This document shows positions 54,505 to 63,142 of a stretch of DNA of 64,000 bases, piece by piece. Under the pieces are notes generated by a model. That model did not search any database and had not been told where the DNA came from. It was given only the letters and a program-made list of their open reading frames with translations. Origin of the DNA: Micromonospora chokoriensis (GTDB lineage: Bacteria; Actinomycetota; Actinomycetes; Mycobacteriales; Micromonosporaceae); contig NZ_LT607409.1 of NCBI RefSeq assembly GCF_900091505.1, forward strand, positions 4,092,001-4,156,000, given 5' to 3'. Made by a program: the position numbers and the translations under genes. Each line of letters begins with the position of its first letter. The first letter of the stretch is position 1.

Positions 54505-54552
54505 CGACACGAACGAAGGCACCCCCTTCCAGGGGTGCCTTCGTGTTCGTCG
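54505..54552. terminator. Bidirectional hairpin terminator between fdh operon and OFA-type transporter gene
   Basis: CGAAGGCACCCC at 54514-54525 is perfectly inverted at 54532-54543 with a 6-bp loop, and outer arms extend the symmetry partly to 54505-54552. It sits 10 bp after the fdh operon and 20 bp from the end of the convergent MFS gene. No strong T-tract, as is usual in actinobacteria. Confidence 0.8.
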
Positions 54553-54572
54553 GGAGGTCCGAGCGCTACGCG

Positions 54573-56138
54573 TCAGCCGGTGAACAGCTTCGCGGCGGTG
54601 ATGACGGTCTGGACGATGCCGTACCCGAGGAGCACCGCGACCAGCAGCCAGGACAACCAGAGTCGCCCGGTCTGATTGCCGACGCGGGGCGGTGCGGGCG
54701 GCCTGCTGTCCGGCCCGAGAGCGACCGGCTCGGTGACGGTTGCCTTCGCCACGGGCGAGGTCGGCCCACGGTTCGGCTCGTGGAACCTCTCGGGCACGGC
54801 ACGGACCAGCAGGTTCGCGATGAACCCGATGGCGAGGATGCCGACCATGGTGAACAGGGCGGGCCGGTACGCCGCCGCGGTGAGGGTGCCGGGCTTGCCC
54901 TGCGTGTCGAGGATCCCGTTGACGATCAGCGGGCCGGCGACACCCGCGGCCGACCACGCGGTCAGGATCCGGCCGTGGATGGCCCCGACCTGGAAGGTGC
55001 CGAACAGGTCACGCAGGTAGGCGGGCATGGTGGCGAAGCCACCGCCGTAGAAGGAGATGATCGCGGCGGCGATCAGCACGAAGAGCGCGGTCGCGGAGTG
55101 GCCGGCGACGGCGAGCAGCAGGTACAGCACCATGCCGACACCGAGGTAGACCATGTAGATGGGCTTGCGGCCGATGAGGTCGGACGTCGTCGACCAGACG
55201 AACCGCCCCGCCATGTTGAACAGCGACAGCACTCCCACGAAACCGGCCGCCGCCGTCACCGAGACCGTGGTGGCGGTTCCGTTGTCCCGGAAGAAGTCCT
55301 GGATCATCGGGCTGGCCTGCTCCAGGATGCCGATGCCCGCGGTGACGTTGCAGAACAGCACGATCCACAGCAACCAGAACGACCGGGTACGCACGGCGTT
55401 CGACGCCGACACGCTCGCTGTCGTCACGAGAGGCCGGGTGGCGACGCTCGCGGGGTCGAACCCGGCGGGCCGCCAGTCCGGCGCCGGTACCCGGACGTTG
55501 AAGGGGCCGAACATCATGATCACGAAATATCCGATGCCGAACGTGACGAAGAGCGCCACGAGGGCGTGTCCCGAGGCCACCGCCGCGGGGTTGCTGGGGT
55601 TGTAGCCGGAGTCGTAGAGGGAGAGCAGTTGGCGTGCGAGCGGGCCGGCGACCAGGGCGCCGCCGCCGAACCCCATGATGGCCAGACCGGTGGCCAGGCC
55701 GGGCCGGTCCGGGAACCACTTGATCAGTGTGGAGACGGGCGAGATGTAGCCGATGCCGAGCCCGATGCCGCCGATGACGCCGTACCCGAGGTAGAGCAGC
55801 CAGAGCTGTTGGGTCGCGATGCCGAGCGCGCCGACCAGGAACCCCGTGGCCCAGAAGCACGCCGAGACGAACATCGCCCGGCGCGGTCCGTTCCGCTCCA
55901 CCCAGCGGCCACCCACCGCCGCGGACGAACCCAGCATCACGATGGCGATACTGAAGATCGCCCCGATCGCCGTCTGACTGACGTCGAAGTGCGCGATGAG
56001 GGAGTTCTTGTAGACACTCGTCGCGTACACCTGGCCGATGCACACGTGCACGGCCAGTGCCGCGGTCGGGATGAGCCAGCGACTGTATCCCGGGGGAGCG
56101 ACAGTGTGCCGGGGATCGAAGACCGACAGCATGGGCAT
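54573..56138 (-). CDS. MFS transporter, OFA (oxalate/formate antiporter) family
   Basis: A 521-residue carrier with 12 membrane segments. Family features: CIGQVYATSVYKNSLIAHFDVSQTAIGAIFSI near the start, GIGLGIGYISPVSTLIKWFPDRPGLATGLAIMGFGGGA in the middle and a C-terminal extension with a 13th hydrophobic segment (LWLSWLLVAVLLGYGIVQTV). Convergence with a formate dehydrogenase operon supports formate or oxalate transport. ATG 56138 has AGGAGG nine to ten bases upstream. The shared operator at 56278 also links it to the operon. Confidence 0.87.
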   Translation of the reverse strand: MPMLSVFDPRHTVAPPGYSRWLIPTAALAVHVCIGQVYATSVYKNSLIAHFDVSQTAIGAIFSIAIVMLGSSAAVGGRWVERNGPRRAMFVSACFWATGFLVGALGIATQQLWLLYLGYGVIGGIGLGIGYISPVSTLIKWFPDRPGLATGLAIMGFGGGALVAGPLARQLLSLYDSGYNPSNPAAVASGHALVALFVTFGIGYFVIMMFGPFNVRVPAPDWRPAGFDPASVATRPLVTTASVSASNAVRTRSFWLLWIVLFCNVTAGIGILEQASPMIQDFFRDNGTATTVSVTAAAGFVGVLSLFNMAGRFVWSTTSDLIGRKPIYMVYLGVGMVLYLLLAVAGHSATALFVLIAAAIISFYGGGFATMPAYLRDLFGTFQVGAIHGRILTAWSAAGVAGPLIVNGILDTQGKPGTLTAAAYRPALFTMVGILAIGFIANLLVRAVPERFHEPNRGPTSPVAKATVTEPVALGPDSRPPAPPRVGNQTGRLWLSWLLVAVLLGYGIVQTVITAAKLFTG

Positions 56139-56277
56139 CGTCCACACCTCCTGCGGCTGAGTAGGCCGGCGGCGGTGCAGGGCTGTCCGCCCCGGTCGTC
56201 GACCGAGCGGCACCGCCACGGTGGCGGCCCGGCGCACGCCTGTGTCAGCCGTCGTCCGGCGACACCTTCACGTTACG

Positions 56278-56304
56278 TGTCAGGATGTTCACATCCTGTG
56301 ATTA
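56278..56304. promoter_or_regulatory. Operator-like sequence upstream of the OFA-type transporter gene
   Basis: TGTCAGGATGTTCACATCCT continues GTGATTA, sharing the TGTCAGGnTGTTCACAT block and GTGATTA with 49165-49193. It also contains a perfect AGGATGT-TC-ACATCCT inverted repeat. It is 140 bp before the transporter start, in the opposite orientation to the gene. Confidence 0.6.
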
Positions 56305-56354
56305 CCCGCAAAAGCGGTTACTGAGGGGGTCGGTCCTCCGGCGGGGGAGTGCGA

Positions 56355-56386
56355 AACGGGGGCGGACCGTCGGGCCCGCCCCCGTT
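56355..56386 (-). terminator. Hairpin terminator after the VOC gene
   Basis: AACGGGGGCGG at 56355-56365 is perfectly inverted at 56376-56386 with a 10-bp loop. It lies 15 bp past the stop of the minus-strand VOC gene. Confidence 0.7.
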
Positions 56387-56400
56387 CCGCCTGGGTCGGC

Positions 56401-56907
56401 TCACTCGCTGCGCGCGAAGCCGCCCTTCGGCGCGATGAGTTCGAGGTTCGTCCCGTCCGGGTCGTTGAAGTACGCGACCTCGGTGCCGAGGGCCTCCGGC
56501 GGGTTCACCTCGCCGGCCGCGAAGGTGTACGGCTCGCCGAGGAACTCGATCCCGGCGGCGCGCATCCGGTCGAAGACCGAGCGCACGTCGTCCACGTGGA
56601 AGCAGAGGTGCATCGAGCCGGGCCGGTTGGCGGCCACCTGGGCGACCTCGCCGACCGGCTCCTGGAACTGGATCAGGTCGATGCCCAGGTTGTCGAGGTT
56701 GAAGGTGGCGTACCGCAGCTTCGTCGTCGGCAGCCCCTGGGACTGCGCGAAACCGGCTCCGTGCATGCTCTCGTCCCGGACCACCGGTTCCTTGCCGAGC
56801 AGGGCCTGGTAGAACGCGACCGAACGGTCGAGGTCACTCACCGCGATCCCGACGTGCGCGGCCGACCTGAGGCCGATGGACACGTTCGAGAGGTTGGGGA
56901 ATGCCAT
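56401..56907 (-). CDS. VOC-superfamily (glyoxalase-like) protein
   Basis: A 168-residue protein with two paired VOC motifs: SAAHVGIAVSDLDRSVAFYQALLGKEPV (about residues 15-42) and HLCFHVDDVRSVFDRMRAAGIEFLGEP (about 98-124), ending VAYFNDPDGTNLELIAP. Metal-ligand-type His and Glu are present. The length fits lactoylglutathione-lyase-like or dioxygenase-type members, but no substrate can be assigned. Confidence 0.85.
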   Translation of the reverse strand: MAFPNLSNVSIGLRSAAHVGIAVSDLDRSVAFYQALLGKEPVVRDESMHGAGFAQSQGLPTTKLRYATFNLDNLGIDLIQFQEPVGEVAQVAANRPGSMHLCFHVDDVRSVFDRMRAAGIEFLGEPYTFAAGEVNPPEALGTEVAYFNDPDGTNLELIAPKGGFARSE

Positions 56908-56997
56908 GGTGATTCTCCTTGCCGGCGTCTTCGTCGCCTGTCTCGCTGCTGATCCTCAGGTCGTACCCGACCCTTGATCAATTCATGCGTCGGCGGG

Positions 56998-57567
56998 TCA
57001 GGCGCGTTCGACCCGGGCCTGCTGGTGGTCGGCCAGCCGCAGGCCGACACCTCGAACGACGTCGATGGTGGCGCGGGTGCCGAGGTCGTGCAGCTTGCGG
57101 CGTAGTCGCTTCACCAGCGACTGCACGTCCGCCTTTCGTTCGCGCCCCTCGTCGCCCCAGACCGACCGGTGCAACTCCGCGTAGCTCCAGACCCGGACCG
57201 GCTCGCTGATCAGGCACGTCAGCAGGTCGTGTTCCAGGCGGGTGAGGTCGACCTCACGTTCGCCGCACCGAGCGCTCGACCGGGTCGAGTCGATGACCAG
57301 GGCGCTGGCCGGCTCGGATGCGGCTGCGGCCATCTGCTGCGGGGCGGCGATCAGCCGGCGTAGTTCGTCGAGATCGGACACGAGCAGGAGCGGTGCGATG
57401 CCGTCGAGTCGCTCCGCGAGCCGGATGCGCTCGGCCGGCGACGACGTCACCGCGATCAGTAGCGGGAACGGCTCGTCGGCCGGATCCTCGCTGTTCGACG
57501 TCGCATCGTCGTCCTCGGCCACAGCACCGCCCGGGATCGATGGGCATCCCTGCCCGGCTCTCGTCAT
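56998..57567 (-). CDS. Orphan winged-helix regulator with degenerate receiver-like N-terminus (copy A)
   Basis: A 189-residue protein. The C-terminal 100 residues are an OmpR-type winged helix: VDLTRLEHDLLTCLISEPVRVWSYAELHRSVWG, then KADVQSLVKRLRRKLHDL, TIDVVRGVGLRL. The N-terminal half, LLIAVTSSPAERIRLAERLDGIAPLLLVSDLDELRRLI, resembles a shortened receiver without phospho-acceptor motifs. A paralogue with the same SSPAER motif lies at 62257 on the far side of the subtilase. GTG 57630 is an alternative start; ATG 57567 is used. It is divergent from the subtilase gene and may control it. Confidence 0.78.
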   Translation of the reverse strand: MTRAGQGCPSIPGGAVAEDDDATSNSEDPADEPFPLLIAVTSSPAERIRLAERLDGIAPLLLVSDLDELRRLIAAPQQMAAAASEPASALVIDSTRSSARCGEREVDLTRLEHDLLTCLISEPVRVWSYAELHRSVWGDEGRERKADVQSLVKRLRRKLHDLGTRATIDVVRGVGLRLADHQQARVERA

Positions 57568-57603
57568 GGTCCTGACAATGATTGGCAAGCGCGTCGCCGG
57601 CGC

Positions 57604-57627
57604 AGCAACTCTTAGCGACAAGTTGCT
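57604..57627. promoter_or_regulatory. Inverted repeat in the copy-A regulator/subtilase intergenic region
   Basis: AGCAACT at 57604-57610 is inverted at 57621-57627 as AGTTGCT with a 10-bp spacer. It could be an operator for the flanking divergent genes. If the regulator starts at GTG 57630 it would be coding, so the call is tentative. Confidence 0.35.
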
Positions 57628-57762
57628 CACGGCAAGTTCTTGATCGTCCTTTCTTCTCGATCATAGTGTCCACTCGGGCAACCGGCGTGACCCGCGCGGT
57701 GCATGGGGAGGTCCACCCATGGCCCATCTTCACCCTGGGTCGTTCTGAGGGAGGCAGCACCG

Positions 57763-60700
57763 ATGTTCAGACGTCCACAATGGCGGCGCGCAGCCAGATC
57801 ACTGGTGAGCGCCGGTGCGGCGGCGGTCCTCGCCGCCACATGCTTGGCCACCATCGGCTCCGGCGCACAGGCAGCGCCGGGCGGCGGGATGCAGGCGGGC
57901 ACCCCGACCGGTGACAAGATCCGACCCGAGCTCGCCAAGCAGCTCCAGGCCAAAAGTGAAGGTGACTTCTGGATCCGGTTCAAGGACCGGGCGGACCTCA
58001 GCAAGGCCAGCGCCATCAAGGACTGGTCGAAGCGCGGCACCGCGGTAGCGGAGGCCCTGCGCAGGACCGCCGCCGCGAGCCAGGGCAAGATCCGGGCCGA
58101 CCTCGACAGCTCGGGCACCAGATACCAGACCTTCTGGGCCACCAACGCGATCAAGGTGAACAGCGGCTCCCTGGCGATGGCGCAGAAGTTCGCCGGCCAC
58201 TCCGAGGTCGAGGGCCTCTACGCGCCGGTGGCGTACAAGGTGCCGGAGACCACCAAGGGCGCGGACGAGAAGACCGTGAACGCCCTCGAGTGGGGCATCG
58301 CCAACATCAACGCCGACGACGTGTGGGCCCAGTACGGCGTCAAGGGTGAGGGCATCACCATCGCGAACATCGACACCGGCGTGCAGTTCGACCACCCGGC
58401 GCTGGTGAACTCCTACCGGGGCAACAACGGTGACGGCACGTTCGACCACAACTACAACTGGTTCAACGCCGCCAACTCCACCGGCGCCTGCGCCACCGCC
58501 CCCTGTGACGACGACGGCCACGGCACGCACACGATGGGCACCATGGCCGGCTCCGACGGCGCGAACCAGATCGGTGTCGCGCCCGGGGTCACCTGGATCG
58601 CGGCGAACGGTTGCTGCCCCAGTGACGCCGCTCTGATCGAATCCGGTCAGTGGATGCTCGAACCGCTGGACCTCAACGGCCAGAACGCGGACGCGAGCAA
58701 GCGGCCGAACATCATCAACAACTCGTGGGGCACGCGGGACCCGTCCAACGAGCCGTTCATGGAGGACGTGACGGACGCCTGGGCGGCGTCCGGGATCTTC
58801 GCCACCTGGTCCAACGGCAACAGCGGGCCGGAGTGCCAGACGAGTGGTTCGCCGGGCAGCCTCGCCAGCAACTACTCGACCGGCGCGTACGACGTCAACA
58901 ACAACGTCGCCGGCTTCTCCGCCCGGGGCGTCGGGCAGAACGGCGAGATCAAGCCCAACATCTCGGCGCCGGGCGTGAACGTCCGGTCGAGCATCCCGGG
59001 CAGCGCGTACGGCAGCATCAGCGGCACCTCGATGGCCGCACCGCACCTCGCGGGCACGATCGCGCTGCTCTACTCGGCGGCGCCCTCGCTGATCGGTGAC
59101 GTCGACGCCACCCGTGCGCTGCTCAACGGCACGGCGATCGACAAGGCCGACGACCAGTGCGGCGGCACCGCCGCCGACAACAACGTCTACGGCGAGGGTC
59201 GCCTGGACGCCCTCGCGTTGCTCAACGCGGCCCCGACCGGCGACATCGGCACCCTGGCCGGCACGGTCACCGACGCGGCCAGCGGCGCCCCGATCGCCGG
59301 CGCGACCCTCACGCTCACCGGCCCGACCGCACGGGAGCTGACCACCGGCGCCGACGGCACATACTCGACCCGGCTGCCCACCGGTGACTACCAGGTCGCC
59401 GTGGCGGCCTTCGGTTACGCCGGCACCACGAAGACGGCGACCGTCGCCAAGGGCGCGACCACCACGCTCAACGTCGCGTTGACGCCGGTGCCCAGTGTCA
59501 ACGTCACCGGAGCGGTCACCGACGGCTCCGGTCACGGCTGGCCGCTCTACGCGAAGGTGACAGTGGCCGGCGTGTCCGGCGTCTACGACTACACCACCCC
59601 GTCGAACGGCCGTTACAGCATCAAGCTGCCGGCCGGGCAGACCTACACCCTGACGTACGAGTCGCAGTACCCGGGCTACCAGACCGTCACCAAGCAGGTC
59701 GTGGTCGGCACGGGCAACGCCACCGCCAACGTCGCCGTCCCGGTGGACACCGACACCTGCACCACCGCCCCCGGCTACACGTTCGGCTCCGACGGCGAGT
59801 ACGAGTCCTTCGACGCCGCGACCACCCCGGCCGGCTGGACCGTCGTGGACAACGCGGGCAGCGGCCAGGTCTGGAAGTTCACCGACGACGGCGACCGGGG
59901 CAACCTGACCGGCGGCAGCGGCGGCTTCGCGATGATCGACAGCGACGACTACGGCGCGGGCAGCAGCCAGGACACCTCCCTGGTCAGCCCGGTGATCGAC
60001 CTGACCGGCGTCACCGCCCCGGTCATCCGGTTCAACCAGGACTTCAACCAGCTCAACGACGACACCGCCGACGTCGACCTGAGCATCGACGGTGGCGCCA
60101 CCTGGACCAACGTGCTCCGGCAGGAGACCGACGTCCGGGGCCCGAAGGTGACCGAGATCCCGATCCCGCAGGCGGCCGGTCAGGCGCAGGTGCAGGTCCG
60201 GTTCCACTACTACGACGCCTCGTACGAGTGGTGGTGGGAGGTCGACAACGTCCTCATCGGCAGCCAGGTCATCTGCGAGCCGGTCGACGGCGGGCTGGTC
60301 GTCGGTAACGTCCGCGACAAGAACGACGACAGCTACGTCAACGGTGCGACGGTCACCAGCAAGGACCGGCCCGCCGAGAAGGCCGTCACCGTGGCGACCC
60401 CGGACGACCCGGGGCTGGCCGACGGCTTCTACTGGATCTACTCGTCGCTGACCGGCGAGCACCAGTTCACGGCGACCGCCGGCAACTACGTCAGCCAGAC
60501 CAAGTCGGTCGACGTCGAGGCCGACTGGGCGACCACCGCGAACTTCCAGCTCGCGGCGGGCCGACTGTCGGTGACCCCGACCGAGCTGAGCGCCACGCTC
60601 CAGATGCCCAACGGCAAGGCGAGCAGGACGTTCACGGTGACCAACACCGGCGGCGCGCCGGTCGAGGTCAAGTTCAGCGAGCGGGACAACGGCTTCGAGC

Positions 60701-62187
60701 TCCTCCGGGCGGACGGGTCCACCGTCACCCGGCAACAGGTGCTCGGCGCCAGCGGCGCTCCGGAGCAGCGGCTCACCGCACCGACGTCGTTCGCCGCCAA
60801 GGCGTCCGGCAAGGAGGCCAAGGCCACCGCCGCCGCGACCGGCCCGCAGGCCGCGCCGTGGACGGACATCGCCAACTACCCGGCGAACGTGATGGACAAC
60901 CGGGTGGTGAACCTGGACGGCAAGGTGTACTCGATCGGGGGTGGCGACGGTAGCGCCTCCACCGCCAAGAACTACGCCTACGACCCGGCCGCCCAGACCT
61001 GGACGGCGATCGCCGATCTGCCGGGCGCACGCAACGCCCTGACGGTGGGCGTCGTGCAAGGCAAGATCATCGCCAGCGGCGGCTGGGGCGACGAGGGGCC
61101 CGACGCCGCCACCTGGTCGTACGACCCGGGGGCCAACACCTGGACCGAGCTGGCCGACAACCCGGCACCCCGGGCCGCGGCCGGTCAGGCGGTCGTCGAC
61201 GGCAAGCTGTACGCCGTCGGTGGCTGCACCACCGCCAACTGCACGCCGATGTCGAACAGCGTCGTCCGGTACGACCCGGCCACCGATGCCTGGGCGGCGG
61301 TGGCCAACTACCCGAAGTCGGTGGCCTTCGCCTCCTGCGGCGGGATCGACGGCACCCTCTACTGCACCGGTGGTAACGACGGCTCCGCCGCGCAGAAGTC
61401 CAGCTACGCCTACGACCCGGGTGCCAACACCTGGACCGCGATCGCCGACGCGCCGGCCGACAACTGGGCCAGCTCGTACGCCGTCGCCAGCGGCAAGCTG
61501 CTCGTCGTCGGTGGCTCGCAGGGTGGGGCCATCAGCAACGCCGGCTTCGCCTTCGACCCGGCCGCCGGCTCGTGGTCCAACCTGCCGAACGCCAACACCC
61601 CCCGTTACCGGGGCGGCGCGGCATGCGGCTTCTACAAGATCGGCGGCTCGTCCGGCAACTTCAACGCGGCAGCCAACAGCGAGGTGCTCCCGGGCTTCGA
61701 GGGTTGCGCCGAGTCGGTGGCCGACGTCAGCTGGATGACCATCGACAAGACGTCGGCCACCCTGGCGCCGGGCGCGAAGGTCACGGTCACCGTCGGCCTG
61801 TCCGCCAACGTGGACCAGCCGGGCACCTACTCCGGCTCCGTCGGGATCACGGAGAACACGCCGTACGCGGTGGCGCCGGTCGCGGTGAGCATGACCGCGA
61901 ACCCCCCGAAGACGTGGGGCAAGCTCATGGGAACGGTCATCGGCAGCAGTTGCCAGGGTGCGACCTCGCCGCTCGCCGGCGCGGTCGTCCAGGTCGACTC
62001 GTGGGCGGCGTCGTACACCTTCGCCACCGACGCCGAGGGCAGGTACGCCTACTGGGTGGACCGCCGCAACAACCCGCTCACGATGATCGTCGCCAAGGAC
62101 GGCTGGAAGCCGCAGACCCGTCAGACGAGGATCAACACCACCACTCCCACGGTGGAGAACTTCGGGTTGGTGCCGATCAAGTGCTGA
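57763..62187 (+). CDS. Giant secreted subtilase (S8) with kelch-like propeller and Ig-like repeats
   Basis: A 1474-residue protein. It has a signal peptide (about residues 8-37) and an I9-like prodomain (to about 165), then a subtilisin domain with Asp204 in IANIDTGVQ, His253 in DDGHGTHTMG and Ser423 in SGTSMAAPH. C-terminal to it are carboxypeptidase-regulatory-type repeats (about 505-665), a jelly-roll or MAM-like domain with WTVVDNAGSGQVWKF (about 675-850), a further regulatory-like repeat, an Ig-like domain, a six-bladed kelch-like propeller (about 1030-1310, repeats of YDPxAxTW), another Ig-like domain and a last regulatory-like domain. ATG 57763 is preceded by GAGGGAGG. Its flanks hold paralogous regulators. 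Confidence 0.9.
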   Translation: MFRRPQWRRAARSLVSAGAAAVLAATCLATIGSGAQAAPGGGMQAGTPTGDKIRPELAKQLQAKSEGDFWIRFKDRADLSKASAIKDWSKRGTAVAEALRRTAAASQGKIRADLDSSGTRYQTFWATNAIKVNSGSLAMAQKFAGHSEVEGLYAPVAYKVPETTKGADEKTVNALEWGIANINADDVWAQYGVKGEGITIANIDTGVQFDHPALVNSYRGNNGDGTFDHNYNWFNAANSTGACATAPCDDDGHGTHTMGTMAGSDGANQIGVAPGVTWIAANGCCPSDAALIESGQWMLEPLDLNGQNADASKRPNIINNSWGTRDPSNEPFMEDVTDAWAASGIFATWSNGNSGPECQTSGSPGSLASNYSTGAYDVNNNVAGFSARGVGQNGEIKPNISAPGVNVRSSIPGSAYGSISGTSMAAPHLAGTIALLYSAAPSLIGDVDATRALLNGTAIDKADDQCGGTAADNNVYGEGRLDALALLNAAPTGDIGTLAGTVTDAASGAPIAGATLTLTGPTARELTTGADGTYSTRLPTGDYQVAVAAFGYAGTTKTATVAKGATTTLNVALTPVPSVNVTGAVTDGSGHGWPLYAKVTVAGVSGVYDYTTPSNGRYSIKLPAGQTYTLTYESQYPGYQTVTKQVVVGTGNATANVAVPVDTDTCTTAPGYTFGSDGEYESFDAATTPAGWTVVDNAGSGQVWKFTDDGDRGNLTGGSGGFAMIDSDDYGAGSSQDTSLVSPVIDLTGVTAPVIRFNQDFNQLNDDTADVDLSIDGGATWTNVLRQETDVRGPKVTEIPIPQAAGQAQVQVRFHYYDASYEWWWEVDNVLIGSQVICEPVDGGLVVGNVRDKNDDSYVNGATVTSKDRPAEKAVTVATPDDPGLADGFYWIYSSLTGEHQFTATAGNYVSQTKSVDVEADWATTANFQLAAGRLSVTPTELSATLQMPNGKASRTFTVTNTGGAPVEVKFSERDNGFELLRADGSTVTRQQVLGASGAPEQRLTAPTSFAAKASGKEAKATAAATGPQAAPWTDIANYPANVMDNRVVNLDGKVYSIGGGDGSASTAKNYAYDPAAQTWTAIADLPGARNALTVGVVQGKIIASGGWGDEGPDAATWSYDPGANTWTELADNPAPRAAAGQAVVDGKLYAVGGCTTANCTPMSNSVVRYDPATDAWAAVANYPKSVAFASCGGIDGTLYCTGGNDGSAAQKSSYAYDPGANTWTAIADAPADNWASSYAVASGKLLVVGGSQGGAISNAGFAFDPAAGSWSNLPNANTPRYRGGAACGFYKIGGSSGNFNAAANSEVLPGFEGCAESVADVSWMTIDKTSATLAPGAKVTVTVGLSANVDQPGTYSGSVGITENTPYAVAPVAVSMTANPPKTWGKLMGTVIGSSCQGATSPLAGAVVQVDSWAASYTFATDAEGRYAYWVDRRNNPLTMIVAKDGWKPQTRQTRINTTTPTVENFGLVPIKC

Positions 62188-62207
62188 CGCCCGAGCGCTA
62201 GCGCACA

Positions 62208-62243
62208 GTCCGGCCCGCCTGGCTCCGACCAGGCGGGCCGGAC
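62208..62243. terminator. Bidirectional hairpin terminator after the subtilase gene
   Basis: GTCCGGCCCGCCTGG at 62208-62222 is perfectly inverted at 62229-62243 with a 6-bp loop (CTCCGA). It separates the plus-strand subtilase from the minus-strand copy-B regulator. Confidence 0.85.
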
Positions 62244-62256
62244 CGTGTCGGGGGGA

Positions 62257-62883
62257 TCAGACCGGGGCGAGCCGGAAGCCGACCCCACGGACCGAGTGGA
62301 TGGTCGTCGCGGCGTTGAGTCTCGCGAGCTTGCCGCGCACCCTGCGGACCACCGAGTGCATGTCGGAGCCCCGGCCGAGGTGCCGGTTGCCCCAGACCTC
62401 GAGGTGCAGACGCTCGTAGGTCCAGATCTGCCCGGGCGCGTGCACCAGGCAGAGCAGGACGTCGTGTTCCAACCGGGTCAGGTCGATCTCCTGATCGCGC
62501 CACCGCAGCACCCGACGGTCGGAGTCGACGGCCAGGTCCGGTGGCGGCGACTGCGGGCTCGGTGTCACCTCGGCGAGCCCGGCGGTGGCCGGCGGGGCCG
62601 GGACGAGCCCGGCGGTGGCCTGTGGGGCCGGGACGAGCCCGGCGGTGGCCTGTGGGGCCGGGACGAGCCCGGCGGTGGCCTGCGGGGCCTCGACGGGCCC
62701 CGGGCCGTCCGGTGAGGTCGCCGCCGTAGGCGTCTCGACCACGCCGAGAAACTCTCGGGCCTGGTCGACTGTCGAGACGATCAGAAAGGCGTCAGTGCCG
62801 CCGAGCAGCCGGGCCAGATGTCGGCGTTCGGCCGGCGAGGACGCGATGCCGATGACCAGGCTGGCGACTGGAGTTCCCTGCAT
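62257..62883 (-). CDS. Orphan winged-helix regulator with degenerate receiver-like N-terminus (copy B)
   Basis: A 208-residue paralogue of the regulator at 56998. N-terminal LVIGIASSPAERRHLARLLGGTDAFLIVSTVDQAREFL aligns with copy A, and the winged helix reads IDLTRLEHDVLLCLVHAPGQIWTYERLHLEVWG, ending TIHSVRGVGFRL. Between them is a linker built from ten-residue repeats (AGLVPAPQAT). ATG 62883 is used; GTG 62892 is possible. It is convergent with the subtilase and divergent from the PAP2 gene. Confidence 0.78.
   Translation of the reverse strand: MQGTPVASLVIGIASSPAERRHLARLLGGTDAFLIVSTVDQAREFLGVVETPTAATSPDGPGPVEAPQATAGLVPAPQATAGLVPAPQATAGLVPAPPATAGLAEVTPSPQSPPPDLAVDSDRRVLRWRDQEIDLTRLEHDVLLCLVHAPGQIWTYERLHLEVWGNRHLGRGSDMHSVVRRVRGKLARLNAATTIHSVRGVGFRLAPV
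62581..62700 (-). repeat. Four 30-bp tandem repeats in the copy-B regulator linker
   Basis: Units start at 62581, 62611, 62641 and 62671. The second and third are identical and the outer two differ slightly. Each encodes ten residues (AGLVPAPQAT type), so copy number changes keep the frame. Confidence 0.9.
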
Positions 62884-63142
62884 TCCCCCCACCCCTTCCG
62901 GTGCCCCAGCTCTCCGGATGGATTCTTCGCACCGATGACCGAGACATCGATCGGTGTCCTGACCCTAGTGGTGGCTGATCTCGGCGGGGTAAAACATCGT
63001 TGCATGCAAGCGTGTGGATGTCAGACGTCCGTCGAGGGTCACCCGGCCCTCCCGACGACGATCCGCCTCCGGCCGGCGCCGGGGGCGGTTGTGACAGAAC
63101 CAAGACAATCCGAGTACGGCATCCGGACCTGCCGGAGCGAGC
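62884..63142. promoter_or_regulatory. Divergent region between copy-B regulator and PAP2 gene
   Basis: These roughly 260 bp contain the perfect 10-bp palindrome TTGCATGCAA at 63000-63009, a possible operator. No other feature is evident. Confidence 0.35.

Noticed and set aside
62581..62700. CRISPR array or non-coding minisatellite
   Set aside because: The 30-bp units are back to back and encode an in-frame linker of a regulator.
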